Assembly (NCBI RefSeq): GCF_000222485.1
Contig: NC_015914.1
Span: forward strand, 5,066,001-5,130,000
DNA from: Cyclobacterium marinum DSM 745
GTDB lineage: Bacteria > Bacteroidota > Bacteroidia > Cytophagales > Cyclobacteriaceae
Direction: 5' to 3'
DNA: 64,000 bases
The notes under the pieces: generated by a model
What the model was told of the DNA's origin: nothing
Databases searched by the model: none
The model's input: only the letters and a program-made list of their open reading frames with translations
In this document: positions 45,965 to 54,993 of the stretch, one piece after another
How positions within the stretch are numbered: position 1 is the stretch's first letter
How the letters are laid out: the number at the start of each line of letters is the position of its first letter
Translations under genes and position numbers: made by a program

Positions 45965-46639
45965 TTATTTATCTTCTAATTCGACAGCAGACCCACCTTC
46001 CATCCAATTCGGAAAAACCTCTCCCAATCCTTCGACCATAAATTGAACGGCAATTGCAGCAACTATTAAACCAAATAATCGGGTGAATCCTACAAACAGA
46101 ATGTCATCCACCTTATTTTCCACTTTATAGGAAAAACTGAAAACCAGAAACAGTAAAAAATAACTGAGCAATAAAATACCGGATAATCCCACATAAGTAG
46201 TTGGACCGGTGGCGCGGAAGCTATACAATAACACGGTGGTTATTGATCCGGGACCGGCCAACATCGGAATGACAAGCGGAACCATTACTTTTTCAAACCT
46301 CAGCTTGGCCAACCCAAAATTGGTATCTGCCTCTTCTTTTAATTCTTCTAGTTTGGTAGCAGATCCATTTATCATAGACAATGCTGTGAACATCAATAGA
46401 AACCCTCCTGCAATCTTAAAAACTTCAATATCAATATTAAAAAAAACCAAAATATACTCCCCTAAAATTAAAAATAAAAGTAATGTCAAGAAGGAAGTAC
46501 CCGTAACCATTAGGGCAATTTTCCTTCTTACTTTTGGTGATGCATCCCCTGTCATTTCATACCATATAGGAATAAGACCAATTGGATTTACCATGGCCAA
46601 CATTGCTGCTAAAAAGTTTAGGTTCAGATTCCAATCCAT
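45965..46639 (-). CDS. MarC-family inner-membrane protein
   Basis: The 224-residue protein has six predicted helices and the MarC pattern: NFLAAMLAMVNPIGLIPIWYEMTG at the start, then ILGEYILVFFNIDIEVFKIAGGFLLMFTALSMING, PLVIPMLAGPGSITTVLLYS and FTRLFGLIVAAIAVQFMVEGL. MarC (formerly thought to be a multiple-antibiotic-resistance protein) has no firmly established function. It is a lone minus-strand gene divergent from the MacAB operon, with 195 bases between their start codons. Confidence 0.93.
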   Translation of the reverse strand: MDWNLNLNFLAAMLAMVNPIGLIPIWYEMTGDASPKVRRKIALMVTGTSFLTLLLFLILGEYILVFFNIDIEVFKIAGGFLLMFTALSMINGSATKLEELKEEADTNFGLAKLRFEKVMVPLVIPMLAGPGSITTVLLYSFRATGPTTYVGLSGILLLSYFLLFLVFSFSYKVENKVDDILFVGFTRLFGLIVAAIAVQFMVEGLGEVFPNWMEGGSAVELEDK

Positions 46640-46750
46640 AATGAATAGTATTGTTCTACAATAGAAACATTCAACAGAATGTATGCCAATTTGGATTAGA
46701 ACAGTTAGTCATCAATTTTCCCCATCGATAAATTCAGGGCTTTTGTATAG

Positions 46751-46774
46751 GCAATAGTGGCAAACGTCTATTGC
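46751..46774. promoter_or_regulatory. Inverted repeat upstream of the MacAB-type operon
   Basis: GCAATAG (46751-46757) and CTATTGC (46768-46774) are perfect inverted arms with a 10-base spacer. The site lies about 60 bases before the tolC-like ATG, in the intergenic region shared with marC. It is a candidate operator for an unidentified regulator. Confidence 0.45.
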
Positions 46775-46803
46775 ACTTTAATAGAATAGCATATAATCCC
46801 ACC

Positions 46804-46832
46804 TTTAAAGTGTTAATCTAAAACACTTTAAA
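46804..46832 (+). promoter_or_regulatory. Start-proximal 11-bp inverted repeat of the MacAB-type operon
   Basis: TTTAAAGTGTT (46804-46814) and AACACTTTAAA (46822-46832) are perfect inverted arms with a 7-base spacer, ending two bases before the first ATG of the operon. As RNA it would hide the ribosome-binding region; as DNA it is a dimer-binding site. Confidence 0.6.
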
Positions 46833-46834
46833 AA

Positions 46835-48160
46835 ATGAAACGGTACCTTCTAATATTTAGCTTATTTTTTGTGCAGCCAATCAATGCACAGGAAGTTGCA
46901 CCCAGCCCGGAAATTTGGTCACTGGAGGATTGTATTAATTATGCCCTTGAAAATAATATCACGGTTAAGGATGCTGTTCTGAATACAGACTTGGCAGAAG
47001 TAGATTATGATAGGGCCAAGTCCGCCAGATTACCTAATTTATTTGGCAGTGCTTCACAAACTTTTACTAGCGGAAATAGTATAGATCCCATCACAAGTGA
47101 TTTCGTCTCTGAAAAAATCAATAGTAACAATTTAGGCATCAACAGTTCCATTACACTTTACCAAGGTAATCAACTGAATAACCAAATTGAGCAAAATAAA
47201 TTGCTGATGGAGCAAAGTATTTTTCAAGAAGAGGTGGAGAAAAATAACATTGCCCTAAATATTTTGGAGACCTATTTACGTGCCCTGTACAGCAAAGAAA
47301 GCATTACCATAGCAGAAAATAATCTGGAGGCTTCTGAAAAGGAAGTTTTACGTGCCAAAGCAAGGTTGGATGCAGGAACTATAGCCTTATCTGATTATAC
47401 AGAAGCGCAAAGCCAGGCAGCCACAAATAAGTTCAACGTAATCACAGCCAAAAACACTTATGAGCAATATATCATTGACTTAAAACAATTGTTAGAACTT
47501 TCTCCAACGCAGGAAATTGAAATCCAAACCCTTAACAAGGATTTGGATTTAATAAATCTTGAACTCAACAAAACTGCTATTTATTACAAGGCTCTTCAAA
47601 TTTTACCGGAAGTAGAAGTAAGTGATTTAAGCATTGCTATTAATGAAAAGGAACTTGACATCGCCAAAGGTGCCTACAAGCCAACGTTATCATTGAACGG
47701 AAGTGTAGGTACCGGCTATACCAGTATCAATTACCTTTCTTTCTCAGATCAATACAATTCCAACTTTAACCAAAGACTCGGTTTAACTTTAACCATTCCG
47801 ATTTTTAACAGAAATCAAACCAAATCTGTAGTAAAAACTGCCGCTTTGAATATAGAAAAAGCGCAAATACAAAAGCAAAATACAGAAAAAGTCATCTACA
47901 AAAATGTTGAAACTGCTTATCAAAATGCCGTTTCAGCCCAAGAACAATTGCTTGCAGCAAAATCTTCTCAGGAAGCAGCGGAACAATCCTATAGGCTCGC
48001 ACAGAAGAAATATGAGCTTGAAGATTTGAGCACTACGGATTTGGTAATCAGTCAGAACACCTACACGAACGCTCAGCAAAATTACTTGCAGGCCAAGTAT
48101 TTAAATATCCTGTACAACCAATTGTTACAATTTTATCAAGGAAACGACATTAAACTATAA
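46835..48160 (+). CDS. TolC-family channel of the MacAB-type exporter
   Basis: The 441-residue protein has a signal peptide (about 1-18, FSLFFVQPINAQE) and two OEP repeats starting WSLEDCINYALENNITVKDAVLNTDLAEVDYDRAKSARLPNLFGSASQTF, with long coiled-coil helices (EVLRAKARLDAGTIALSDYTEAQSQAATNKFNVITAKNTYEQYIIDLKQLLEL). It is first in a six-gene operon whose gaps are 11, 6, 2, 5 and 5 bases. An 11-bp inverted repeat ends two bases before the ATG, which probably affects expression of the whole operon. Confidence 0.93.
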   Translation: MKRYLLIFSLFFVQPINAQEVAPSPEIWSLEDCINYALENNITVKDAVLNTDLAEVDYDRAKSARLPNLFGSASQTFTSGNSIDPITSDFVSEKINSNNLGINSSITLYQGNQLNNQIEQNKLLMEQSIFQEEVEKNNIALNILETYLRALYSKESITIAENNLEASEKEVLRAKARLDAGTIALSDYTEAQSQAATNKFNVITAKNTYEQYIIDLKQLLELSPTQEIEIQTLNKDLDLINLELNKTAIYYKALQILPEVEVSDLSIAINEKELDIAKGAYKPTLSLNGSVGTGYTSINYLSFSDQYNSNFNQRLGLTLTIPIFNRNQTKSVVKTAALNIEKAQIQKQNTEKVIYKNVETAYQNAVSAQEQLLAAKSSQEAAEQSYRLAQKKYELEDLSTTDLVISQNTYTNAQQNYLQAKYLNILYNQLLQFYQGNDIKL

Positions 48161-48171
48161 TTGATTTTAAC

Positions 48172-49374
48172 ATGAAAACTAAAAAAAATGTCATCATTGG
48201 CAGTATCCTATTGGTAATACTTGCCCTAGTGGCTTACAAATTTATCAAAGGAGAGGATGTTGTGGTAATGGAGGTGAAAACGGTTAAAGCCAAAAAGGCA
48301 AATGTTACCACCTTGGTTACCGCCACCGGCACCATGGAACCCATCACACAGGTAGAAGTAGGAACCCAGGTTTCAGGGGTAGTAGAAAAAATATATGTTG
48401 ATTACAATAGTGAGGTTAAAGAAGGACAACTTATTGCCGAGTTGGACAAGACGAATCTCAAAGCAGCCCTTACTCAAAGTCAAGCAGCTTATGACAATGC
48501 TTTAAGTCAAAAAAGATATACTGAAACCATATTTGAAAGACAAAAGAAGCTTTATGAGAATCAGGTGATAAGTAAGTCAGATTATGATGAAGCGCTTTAT
48601 AGTTACGAAACTGCCAAAGGAACAGTAACCCAGCGTTTATCTGATCTTCAGGCAGCTAAAACAAATTTGGGCTATGCCAATATATATTCTCCTATTGATG
48701 GGGTTGTTCTTTCTCGAGACATTGACGAAGGACAAACAGTTGCTGCCAGCTATAGCACACCGACATTATTTACCATTGCACAGGATTTAAAAGAAATGCA
48801 GGTGGAAGCTGATGTGGATGAAGCTGATATCGGAAATGTTAAAGAAGGTCAAAGAGTAACCTTCACTGTTGATGCTTACGTTGGAGAAACATTTGAAGGT
48901 GAAGTAACACAGGTAAGACTAGACCCGACTATTACTTCAAATGTTGTGACATACACTGTTGTAATCAGAGCAGATAATCCGGATCTAAAATTAAAACCTG
49001 GTCTCACAGCCACAATTTCAATTTATACTTTGGAATTAAATGATGTCCTGACTGCTGAAGCCAAAGCCATAAACTTTACACCGGATGTAGAAAGTCTGAA
49101 TGATTACAATTTGCAAAACAATTTACCACCTATTAAATCAATTCAGCAAGATGAAAAAACCAAGGTTTGGGTGTTAGATAAAGACTCATCATTATCTTCT
49201 AAAGCAATAGAAATAGGGGCTAGTGATGGAGTAAATGTACAAATCTTATCAGGTATTCAGGAGGGTGATAAATTGGTTTACAGTTTAAAACAAACAAGCC
49301 AAGAAATATCTAAAGTAGCAGATAGCGAAAGTCCTTTTATGCCTCAAAGACCAGGTGGAGACCGAAAAAAATAA
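48172..49374 (+). CDS. macA: MacA-like periplasmic adaptor
   Basis: The 400-residue membrane-fusion protein has an N-terminal anchor (VIIGSILLVILALVAYKFI), the first lipoyl half (TLVTATGTMEPITQVEVGTQVSGVVEKIYVDYNSEVKEGQLIAELD), a long hairpin (AALTQSQAAYDNALSQKRYTETIFERQKKLYENQVISKSDYDEALYSYETAKGTVTQRLSDLQAAKTNL), the second lipoyl half (YANIYSPIDGVVLSRDIDEGQTV) and MacA-type beta-barrel and membrane-proximal domains (AQDLKEMQVEADVDEADIGNVKEGQRVTFTVDAYV). The YDNA...TIFERQKKLYE pattern and the adjacent MacB genes support MacA rather than an RND adaptor. Confidence 0.9.
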   Translation: MKTKKNVIIGSILLVILALVAYKFIKGEDVVVMEVKTVKAKKANVTTLVTATGTMEPITQVEVGTQVSGVVEKIYVDYNSEVKEGQLIAELDKTNLKAALTQSQAAYDNALSQKRYTETIFERQKKLYENQVISKSDYDEALYSYETAKGTVTQRLSDLQAAKTNLGYANIYSPIDGVVLSRDIDEGQTVAASYSTPTLFTIAQDLKEMQVEADVDEADIGNVKEGQRVTFTVDAYVGETFEGEVTQVRLDPTITSNVVTYTVVIRADNPDLKLKPGLTATISIYTLELNDVLTAEAKAINFTPDVESLNDYNLQNNLPPIKSIQQDEKTKVWVLDKDSSLSSKAIEIGASDGVNVQILSGIQEGDKLVYSLKQTSQEISKVADSESPFMPQRPGGDRKK

Positions 49375-49380
49375 AAAGTC

Positions 49381-50124
49381 ATGAGCAAAGAAATCATTAA
49401 AATTAATGAGCTAAAACGCTCCTTCACCATGGGAACTGAAACGGTTCACGCCTTAAAAGGAATTTCCTTTACCATAAAGCGAGGTGAGTTTGTTACCATA
49501 ATGGGCTCAAGTGGCTCCGGAAAGAGTACATTATTGAACATATTAGGTTGCTTGGATCAACCAAGTTCGGGTAGTTATGAGATTGATGGAGTGAGTATTA
49601 AGGATTTATCTAAAAACCAGCTGGCTAATATTAGGAATGAAAAAATAGGATTTATTTTTCAATCCTACAATTTGCTCCCAAGAACCACTGCCATTGAGAA
49701 TGTAGAATTGCCCCTATTGTACAATAGGAAAGTAAATTCAGAGGAAAGAAAAACCAGGGCTATTAAAGCATTGGAAATGGTAGGGTTAGGAGATAGGTTA
49801 CACCATACACCATCCCAGCTTTCCGGTGGGCAACAGCAACGCGTAGCCATTGCAAGATCATTGGTTAACAACCCGGTTATGATTCTTGCAGATGAAGCGA
49901 CAGGTAATCTTGATACCCGAACTTCCTATGAAATCATGTCCTTGTTTCAAGAATTAAACCGTAAAGGTATAACCATCACCCTTGTTACCCATGAGCCTGA
50001 TATTGCAACTTTCAGTAACAGGACCATTGTACTTAAGGATGGAAATATTATCAAGGATTATTTCAATACTAATATTTTATCTGCTGAGAAAGAATTGGCA
50101 GCATTACCCATTGAAGATCATTAA
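49381..50124 (+). CDS. MacB-type ABC ATP-binding protein
   Basis: The 247-residue ATPase has Walker [14 protein letters not shown]-loop [22 protein letters not shown], signature [16 protein letters not shown], Walker [14 protein letters not shown] and H-loop VTHEPD. E. coli MacB fuses this domain to its permease; here they are separate genes two bases apart. It drives the mechanotransmission cycle of the MacB permease encoded next. Confidence 0.94.
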   Translation: MSKEIIKINELKRSFTMGTETVHALKGISFTIKRGEFVTIMGSSGSGKSTLLNILGCLDQPSSGSYEIDGVSIKDLSKNQLANIRNEKIGFIFQSYNLLPRTTAIENVELPLLYNRKVNSEERKTRAIKALEMVGLGDRLHHTPSQLSGGQQQRVAIARSLVNNPVMILADEATGNLDTRTSYEIMSLFQELNRKGITITLVTHEPDIATFSNRTIVLKDGNIIKDYFNTNILSAEKELAALPIEDH

Positions 50125-50126
50125 TC

Positions 50127-51347
50127 ATGAGAGTATTTAACTTATTAAAAGTTGCTTTTAAAGCCATTGTTCTCAATAAAATGAGAAGTTTGCTAACCAT
50201 GCTAGGGATAATCATTGGTGTGGCATCCGTAATTGCTATGTTAGCCATAGGGGAAGGGTCGAAAGCAAGCATTCGGGAAAGTATTTCCAGCATGGGATCC
50301 AACATCATTACCATTAGGCCGGGAGCTGAAGTGAGGGGTGGTGTAAGAGGTAGCGCAAGTGACATGCAAACATTAACCTTCGAGGATTATGAAGCCATCC
50401 GGGATGAGGCTACCTTATTGAGTCATATTACCCCCATGGTTAATGGAGGGGGGCAAGTGATCAACGGGTCAAATAACTGGCCTTCAACAATCTATGGTGT
50501 AAATCCCGAATACCTGGCCATCAAAGTAGTGGACCTTCAGAGTGGAAGTATGTTTACCCAAGCTGAAGTTCAATCGGCAGCTAAGGTAGCATTAATCGGG
50601 CAAACCGTGGTTGATAATGTATTCCCTGATGGAGCTGAGCCGGTGGGACAAATGATTCGATTCAACAACATTCCTTTTAAAGTAATTGGGGTGCTTGAGG
50701 AAAAGGGTGAAAATACATTTGGACAAGACCAAGATGATGTGGTCATTGCGCCCTACACCACTGTACAAAAACGAATTCTTGCCATAGACTATTTAAATCA
50801 GGTAATGGCATCTGCGGTAAGTGAAGAAGATGCTCCTGAAGCAGTAAATCAGGTAATTGATATCATGCGAACCCAACATAAATTAACCGACGCAGAGGAA
50901 GATAATTTCAGCGTCCGATCTATGGAAGAATTGATTTCAACCTTTAGTTCTACAACAGAAATGTTGACCATACTTTTAGTAGCAGTGGCAAGTATTTCAC
51001 TGTTAATAGGAGGGATCGGTATCATGAACATTATGTATGTTTCTGTTAAAGAACGGACAAAGGAAATCGGCCTCCGCATGGCTATTGGGGGAAGGGGATC
51101 AGATATTTTGATGCAATTTCTTATTGAAGCCATACTTATTAGTATTACCGGGGGATTGCTCGGTGTGGTATTGGGACTAGGAGCTACAGTTTTTATTGAA
51201 AAGTTCTTACATTGGCCCACAAGTGTGGCTTTGTATTCAATTGTTGTGTCTTTTGCTGTATGTGCGATAACCGGAATCTTTTTCGGATGGTATCCGGCTA
51301 GAAAGGCTGCAGCATTGGATCCAATCACAGCTTTACGATACGAATAA
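50127..51347 (+). CDS. MacB-type ABC permease
   Basis: The 406-residue permease has TM1 (about 22-45, LTMLGIIIGVASVIAMLAIGEGSKASI), a MacB periplasmic core domain (SSMGSNIITIRPGAEVRGG...; INGSNNWPSTIYGVNPEYLAI...; QDQDDVVIAPYTTVQKRI) and three C-terminal helices with the coupling segment VKERTKEIGLRMAIGGRGSDILMQFLIEA and the end PARKAAALDPITALRYE. With the ATPase, MacA-like adaptor and TolC-like channel encoded upstream, it forms a complete tripartite exporter. MacB systems export peptides, macrolides or lipopeptides; the substrate here is unknown. Confidence 0.94.
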   Translation: MRVFNLLKVAFKAIVLNKMRSLLTMLGIIIGVASVIAMLAIGEGSKASIRESISSMGSNIITIRPGAEVRGGVRGSASDMQTLTFEDYEAIRDEATLLSHITPMVNGGGQVINGSNNWPSTIYGVNPEYLAIKVVDLQSGSMFTQAEVQSAAKVALIGQTVVDNVFPDGAEPVGQMIRFNNIPFKVIGVLEEKGENTFGQDQDDVVIAPYTTVQKRILAIDYLNQVMASAVSEEDAPEAVNQVIDIMRTQHKLTDAEEDNFSVRSMEELISTFSSTTEMLTILLVAVASISLLIGGIGIMNIMYVSVKERTKEIGLRMAIGGRGSDILMQFLIEAILISITGGLLGVVLGLGATVFIEKFLHWPTSVALYSIVVSFAVCAITGIFFGWYPARKAAALDPITALRYE

Positions 51348-51352
51348 TAAAT

Positions 51353-52390
51353 ATGGAGTATAACAAGAAAATAACGGCCTTTTCTCACCTCTTGGTGTGG
51401 TTTGTTTTATTCAGCATGCCCTATGTCTTGTCCTATGGGCAGGAACAGGAATTAACTAGGGTAATTGCTCATTTCTGGATCCCCTTGGTATTTTATGCCA
51501 TTATCTTTTATGTCAATTATTTTCTTTTTATCGATCGATTCTTGTTTGAAAAGAAAATGCTTGAATTTATTGGGGTCAATATTATCTTGTTGGTGCTTTT
51601 ATTGTGGTTAAGAGAAGGGATAGACACAAACTTCTTTGCAGATCTTGCAAGAAAACCCCATAAAGAAGGAGACAATAATGGTCCATCTTTTAAGATGTTT
51701 ATTTATGTTCAGTTGCTTTCCTATATGGCCCCCTTGATATTTGCCATTGCCATAAAGACCACTCAACAATGGGTGAAAACAGAGGCAGAAAGTAAAGAAG
51801 CAGCCAACTATAAATTAAAAACTGAGTTGCAGCATCTGCATTACCAGTTGCAACCTCATTTTTTCTTTAACTCATTAAACAATATTTACTCCCTTGTGGA
51901 TATTTCCCCGGAGGAAGCAAAAAAATCTATCCATAGCCTTAGTAAGTTAATGCGGTATATGCTTTATGAAACAAATTTGGAAAAAGTGCCCATATCCAAA
52001 GAAATTGAATTTATGAAGAAATACATTGAGTTGATGAAGCTTAGGGTTTCTGAAAAAACCAAGGTAAATTATCATTTTCCCACCATAAACACGGGCATCA
52101 CAGTAGCACCTTTATTATTTATATCTTTAATAGAAAATGCATTCAAACACGGCATTTCAGCAAGGAGTGAAAATTTGATTGACATTGAAATGAAATTGGA
52201 CAATGATATTGTGGTTTTTAAAATTGAAAATGATAACTTTCCGAAAAAAGTAGCTGATAAAAGTGGTTCAGGAATTGGACTTCAAAATCTCGAAAAACGA
52301 TTGCAATTGCTCTACCCTAATAAATATCAATTTAAGCATGAACTTATTGATGATCGGTTTTTGGTTACTTTAATTATAGAAACCGGATAA
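51353..52390 (+). CDS. LytS/YehU-type sensor histidine kinase
   Basis: The 345-residue protein has four N-terminal helices (about 10-32, 38-62, 70-88 and 112-130) without a large extracytoplasmic loop, then a coiled-coil, the His_kinase signature LQHLHYQLQPHFFFNSLNNIYSLV (phosphoacceptor His in QPHFFFN) and a HATPase domain (SLIENAFKHGIS N-box, GSGIGLQNLEKRLQLLYP). Kinases of this class without a sensor domain are thought to sense within or next to the membrane, often flux through a neighbouring ABC exporter. It is the fifth gene of the MacAB-type operon. Confidence 0.93.
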   Translation: MEYNKKITAFSHLLVWFVLFSMPYVLSYGQEQELTRVIAHFWIPLVFYAIIFYVNYFLFIDRFLFEKKMLEFIGVNIILLVLLLWLREGIDTNFFADLARKPHKEGDNNGPSFKMFIYVQLLSYMAPLIFAIAIKTTQQWVKTEAESKEAANYKLKTELQHLHYQLQPHFFFNSLNNIYSLVDISPEEAKKSIHSLSKLMRYMLYETNLEKVPISKEIEFMKKYIELMKLRVSEKTKVNYHFPTINTGITVAPLLFISLIENAFKHGISARSENLIDIEMKLDNDIVVFKIENDNFPKKVADKSGSGIGLQNLEKRLQLLYPNKYQFKHELIDDRFLVTLIIETG

Positions 52391-52395
52391 TTTTA

Positions 52396-53133
52396 ATGAA
52401 GAATTTTAAAATTTCATGTCTGATAGTAGATGATGAACCAATGGCGCTAAACCTTGTGGAAAGTTATGCGAAGAAAACTCCATTTCTTGATTTAAGAGGT
52501 AAATGCAGTAGTGCTATTGAAGCCATGGAATTTTTAAAAACCACTCCTGTGGATTTACTGTTTTTGGACATTCAGATGCCGGATCTTACAGGTATAGAAT
52601 TTTCTAAAATGCTTCCCAAAGACACCAGGGTAATTTTTACTACTGCTTTTGATGAGTATGCCTTAGAAGGGTTTAAAGTAGAAGCTTTAGACTATTTGTT
52701 GAAACCTTTTGATTATGCAGAATTTTTGGCGGCAGCAAATAAAGCGAGTACATGGTTTAATTTGATAAGAGGGAAACAACAAACTTCACCGGAAAAAGTT
52801 GAAAATAATGAGTTTTTATTTGTAAAATCTGAATACAAGCAGGTTCGAATCAAACTTTCTGAAGTGTTGTACTTCGAAGGATTAAAGGATTATATAAAGA
52901 TTTGGCTGAAGGACCATCCCAAACCCATATTAACACTCATGAGCCTTAAATCTTTGGAAGATGAATTACCTGAGAATCAATTTATGCGCGTACACCGATC
53001 ATTTATTGTTTCCTTAAATAATATTGAAGTTATCGAGCGAAGTCAAATCCTAATCAACGACCAACGCATCACAGTTTCTGACCAATACAAACCCAAGTTT
53101 TTGGAATTTATCAATGGGAATTCTCTTCATTGA
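52396..53133 (+). CDS. LytTR-family response regulator
   Basis: The 245-residue protein has a receiver domain (about 5-120, pocket IVDDE, phosphoacceptor Asp58 in LLFLDIQMPDLTG, Thr in FTTAFDEYALEGF, Lys in YLLKPF) and a LytTR DNA-binding domain (about 140-240, FLFVKSEYKQVRIKLSEVLYFEGLKDYIKIWL...MSLKSLEDELPENQFMRVHRSFIVSLNNI). It is the last gene of the operon and partner of the LytS-type kinase. Autoregulation through the inverted repeats at 46751-46774 or 46804-46832 is possible, although LytTR proteins usually bind direct repeats. Confidence 0.95.
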   Translation: MKNFKISCLIVDDEPMALNLVESYAKKTPFLDLRGKCSSAIEAMEFLKTTPVDLLFLDIQMPDLTGIEFSKMLPKDTRVIFTTAFDEYALEGFKVEALDYLLKPFDYAEFLAAANKASTWFNLIRGKQQTSPEKVENNEFLFVKSEYKQVRIKLSEVLYFEGLKDYIKIWLKDHPKPILTLMSLKSLEDELPENQFMRVHRSFIVSLNNIEVIERSQILINDQRITVSDQYKPKFLEFINGNSLH

Positions 53134-53859
53134 TAATTTCTTGGTGTCATTTTATAATAACCAGAATCCAAAAATTCCTGATATATCAGAAACTTTATTT
53201 TGAATTGAAATTAATTCATTAGTAGAGAAAATTCTTTCTGGAAATTATAGGTTAACACCATGTGAATTAAATCTCGTTTAAATTTACTGACCAAAAATCA
53301 AATTAAACTAGTTTAAAATAATTGGGTAATAATGTAAGTTATATATGGAACTATTACCAGTTGGTGTTCCTTGGTATGAGTGCTTAAAGTTTATCTTATA
53401 AATTATTTGTAATCTGTACTTTAGAGGATTAATTGTAGTTAGAAATGTATTAAACTCTTTCAGACCTAGGATTTCTATTATTGATATTTTTTTAATATTT
53501 TATATATCGTCTCATCAAGCTTTGGAATTTTAACCTTATTTTCCAATGGTTAATAAGTTAGAGTCTAATAGCGATATCTTAAGCCCTAGAAGGGAGGTAT
53601 CTCCCAGGGATGGGGGCACCCATCGTAAAATAAGTTGAGGGTTAGTACCCCTGAAAGGGAGAAATCTTAAAACTGGGCTTCACCCTGTGTTTTGATATTA
53701 TGCCCTTTCAGGGCTTGGGTTATATTATTACTGGATCTTATACCTTGACTTTTTAAAATTGAATAAAAGATAAACCCCAAATCAAGAGAAAAAAAATCAC
53801 CGTTCTTTAAATCCGTGAAATCCTTTAATCTCTTAAAAATCCGTGATTCAAACGGTATA
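53134..53859. other. Non-coding gap with hairpin-rich repeat element
   Basis: This 726-base gap lies between convergent operons and has no credible gene. A 12-base palindrome CTGATATATCAG (53178-53189) lies 45 bases after the LytTR stop. The hairpin-rich element at 53592-53713 occupies its right part. Confidence 0.6.
53592..53713. repeat. Multi-hairpin intergenic repeat element
   Basis: Three structures follow each other: GGGAG/CTCCC (53592-53605), GATGGG/CCCATC with a GGCA loop (53609-53624), and a large cruciform with perfect 11-bp arms CCCTGAAAGGG (53649-53659) and CCCTTTCAGGG (53703-53713) enclosing a nested GGG-CTTCA-CCC stem. The element is much more GC-rich than its surroundings. The style matches interspersed palindromic repeats seen between genes in Bacteroidota; copy number cannot be judged here. 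Confidence 0.6.
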
Positions 53860-54990
53860 TTAATCGACGAGCTCAAACAAGGATTCATCAATTCCCGGAA
53901 TCAAATGTAAGGCATTTTTATAGTAGATTTTTTGAAGGACAGAATCGGGTAGACCCAGACCATACATTTTCCAATGGGCGTGTCGTTTTCTGTAATAATC
54001 AAAATACTCATCATAAGTTTCCAAAACCCTAAAATAAGTATGGTACTCCTCTTGTTTATAGCTGTCTTTACCCATCAATACCCTGTCCTGATATTTAATT
54101 AACCATTTCCTGGCTGAAATAGGTTGTCTGCCCAATTCCGCTAGAACAGCCCCTAGTTCCGTGTATACATTGGGCATTTCATCCAGTATTTTACCTAAGC
54201 GATTCAAGTCATTCCCAAACCAACCTAAATGAGCAGCAATAAATTTAGTATTCGGATGTCTTTTGAAAATGCTATGTTGTTCGGCCATTACATCTTCAAA
54301 AGAAGGATTGCTATTGGGATCTTTGTACCTGCTGGGGTATTGTTTCAATTCCAGCCATCGTTCATTGTTTTTGTCTTTTGGCAACCAGAAAGCTGGTGGC
54401 TCACCGGTATGAATCAATACGGGTATTCCCAATGCTCCGCATTTGGTCCAGATGGGGTCTAAGCGGGGATCATCCACATGAATTCGGTTTCCTTCATTGT
54501 CCTTATCTGTCAAACCCAAGCTTTTGTAGACCTTTAGTCCTTTGGCACCCATGCTTACAGCTTCATCCATTATCTCAAGGGTTTTTTCAGGCCATCCTTC
54601 ATCATCCAGTTTTTCAAAGTCAATATTCATAAAAAGTACAAATCGATTGCCGTACTTTTTGTTGACATTTTCTAGGGACCATTCCAAGTACTTTCCTCTA
54701 AAACCACTTAAATTAACCATTACTGCCATATTGAGTTCATCCATTTCGGCCACCAATTTATCCAAATTTTGAATTGGCATAGTAAATTGATGGTTATGAA
54801 CATCAATAAAAGGAAACTTAGCTCGAGTTAATAGATTTTCGGGAACCTTTAAAGTTGAAACTGGTTCATAATTTTCCACATCCATTACCTGCAACCGGTA
54901 TTGAATTTTTCCAATCAGCCAATAGCTGAATCCCAGAAAAAGCAGTGTAAAAAGGAATAACCACAGCCATTTCTTTTTAGAGAAAGCCAT
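53860..54990 (-). CDS. Membrane-anchored amidohydrolase (TIM-barrel metal-dependent hydrolase)
   Basis: The 376-residue protein has an N-terminal helix (about 8-28, WLWLFLFTLLFLGFSYWLIG) that should anchor it to the inner membrane facing the periplasm. The amidohydrolase_2 barrel has the metal motif FIDVHNHQ (His65, His67), AKGLKVYKSLGL, VLIHTGEP (His), FIAAHLGW (His) and a final Asp in RVLMGKDS. The group includes decarboxylases and lactonases of the ACMSD type as well as uncharacterised hydrolases. It lies three bases after the DUF2911 gene. Substrate is unknown. Confidence 0.88.
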   Translation of the reverse strand: MAFSKKKWLWLFLFTLLFLGFSYWLIGKIQYRLQVMDVENYEPVSTLKVPENLLTRAKFPFIDVHNHQFTMPIQNLDKLVAEMDELNMAVMVNLSGFRGKYLEWSLENVNKKYGNRFVLFMNIDFEKLDDEGWPEKTLEIMDEAVSMGAKGLKVYKSLGLTDKDNEGNRIHVDDPRLDPIWTKCGALGIPVLIHTGEPPAFWLPKDKNNERWLELKQYPSRYKDPNSNPSFEDVMAEQHSIFKRHPNTKFIAAHLGWFGNDLNRLGKILDEMPNVYTELGAVLAELGRQPISARKWLIKYQDRVLMGKDSYKQEEYHTYFRVLETYDEYFDYYRKRHAHWKMYGLGLPDSVLQKIYYKNALHLIPGIDESLFELVD

Positions 54991-54993
54991 TTT

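Noticed and set aside
46804..46832. Rho-independent terminator of an upstream gene
   Set aside because: No plus-strand gene lies upstream, the stem is AT-rich and no T-run follows; the ATG begins two bases later.
50849..51388. Minus-strand frame of 179 codons inside the MacB-type permease
   Set aside because: It is an antisense shadow of the conserved C-terminal permease helices with no independent support.
53592..53713. CRISPR array or insertion sequence
   Set aside because: There are stacked hairpins rather than regularly spaced direct repeats, and no transposase frame or terminal repeats nearby.
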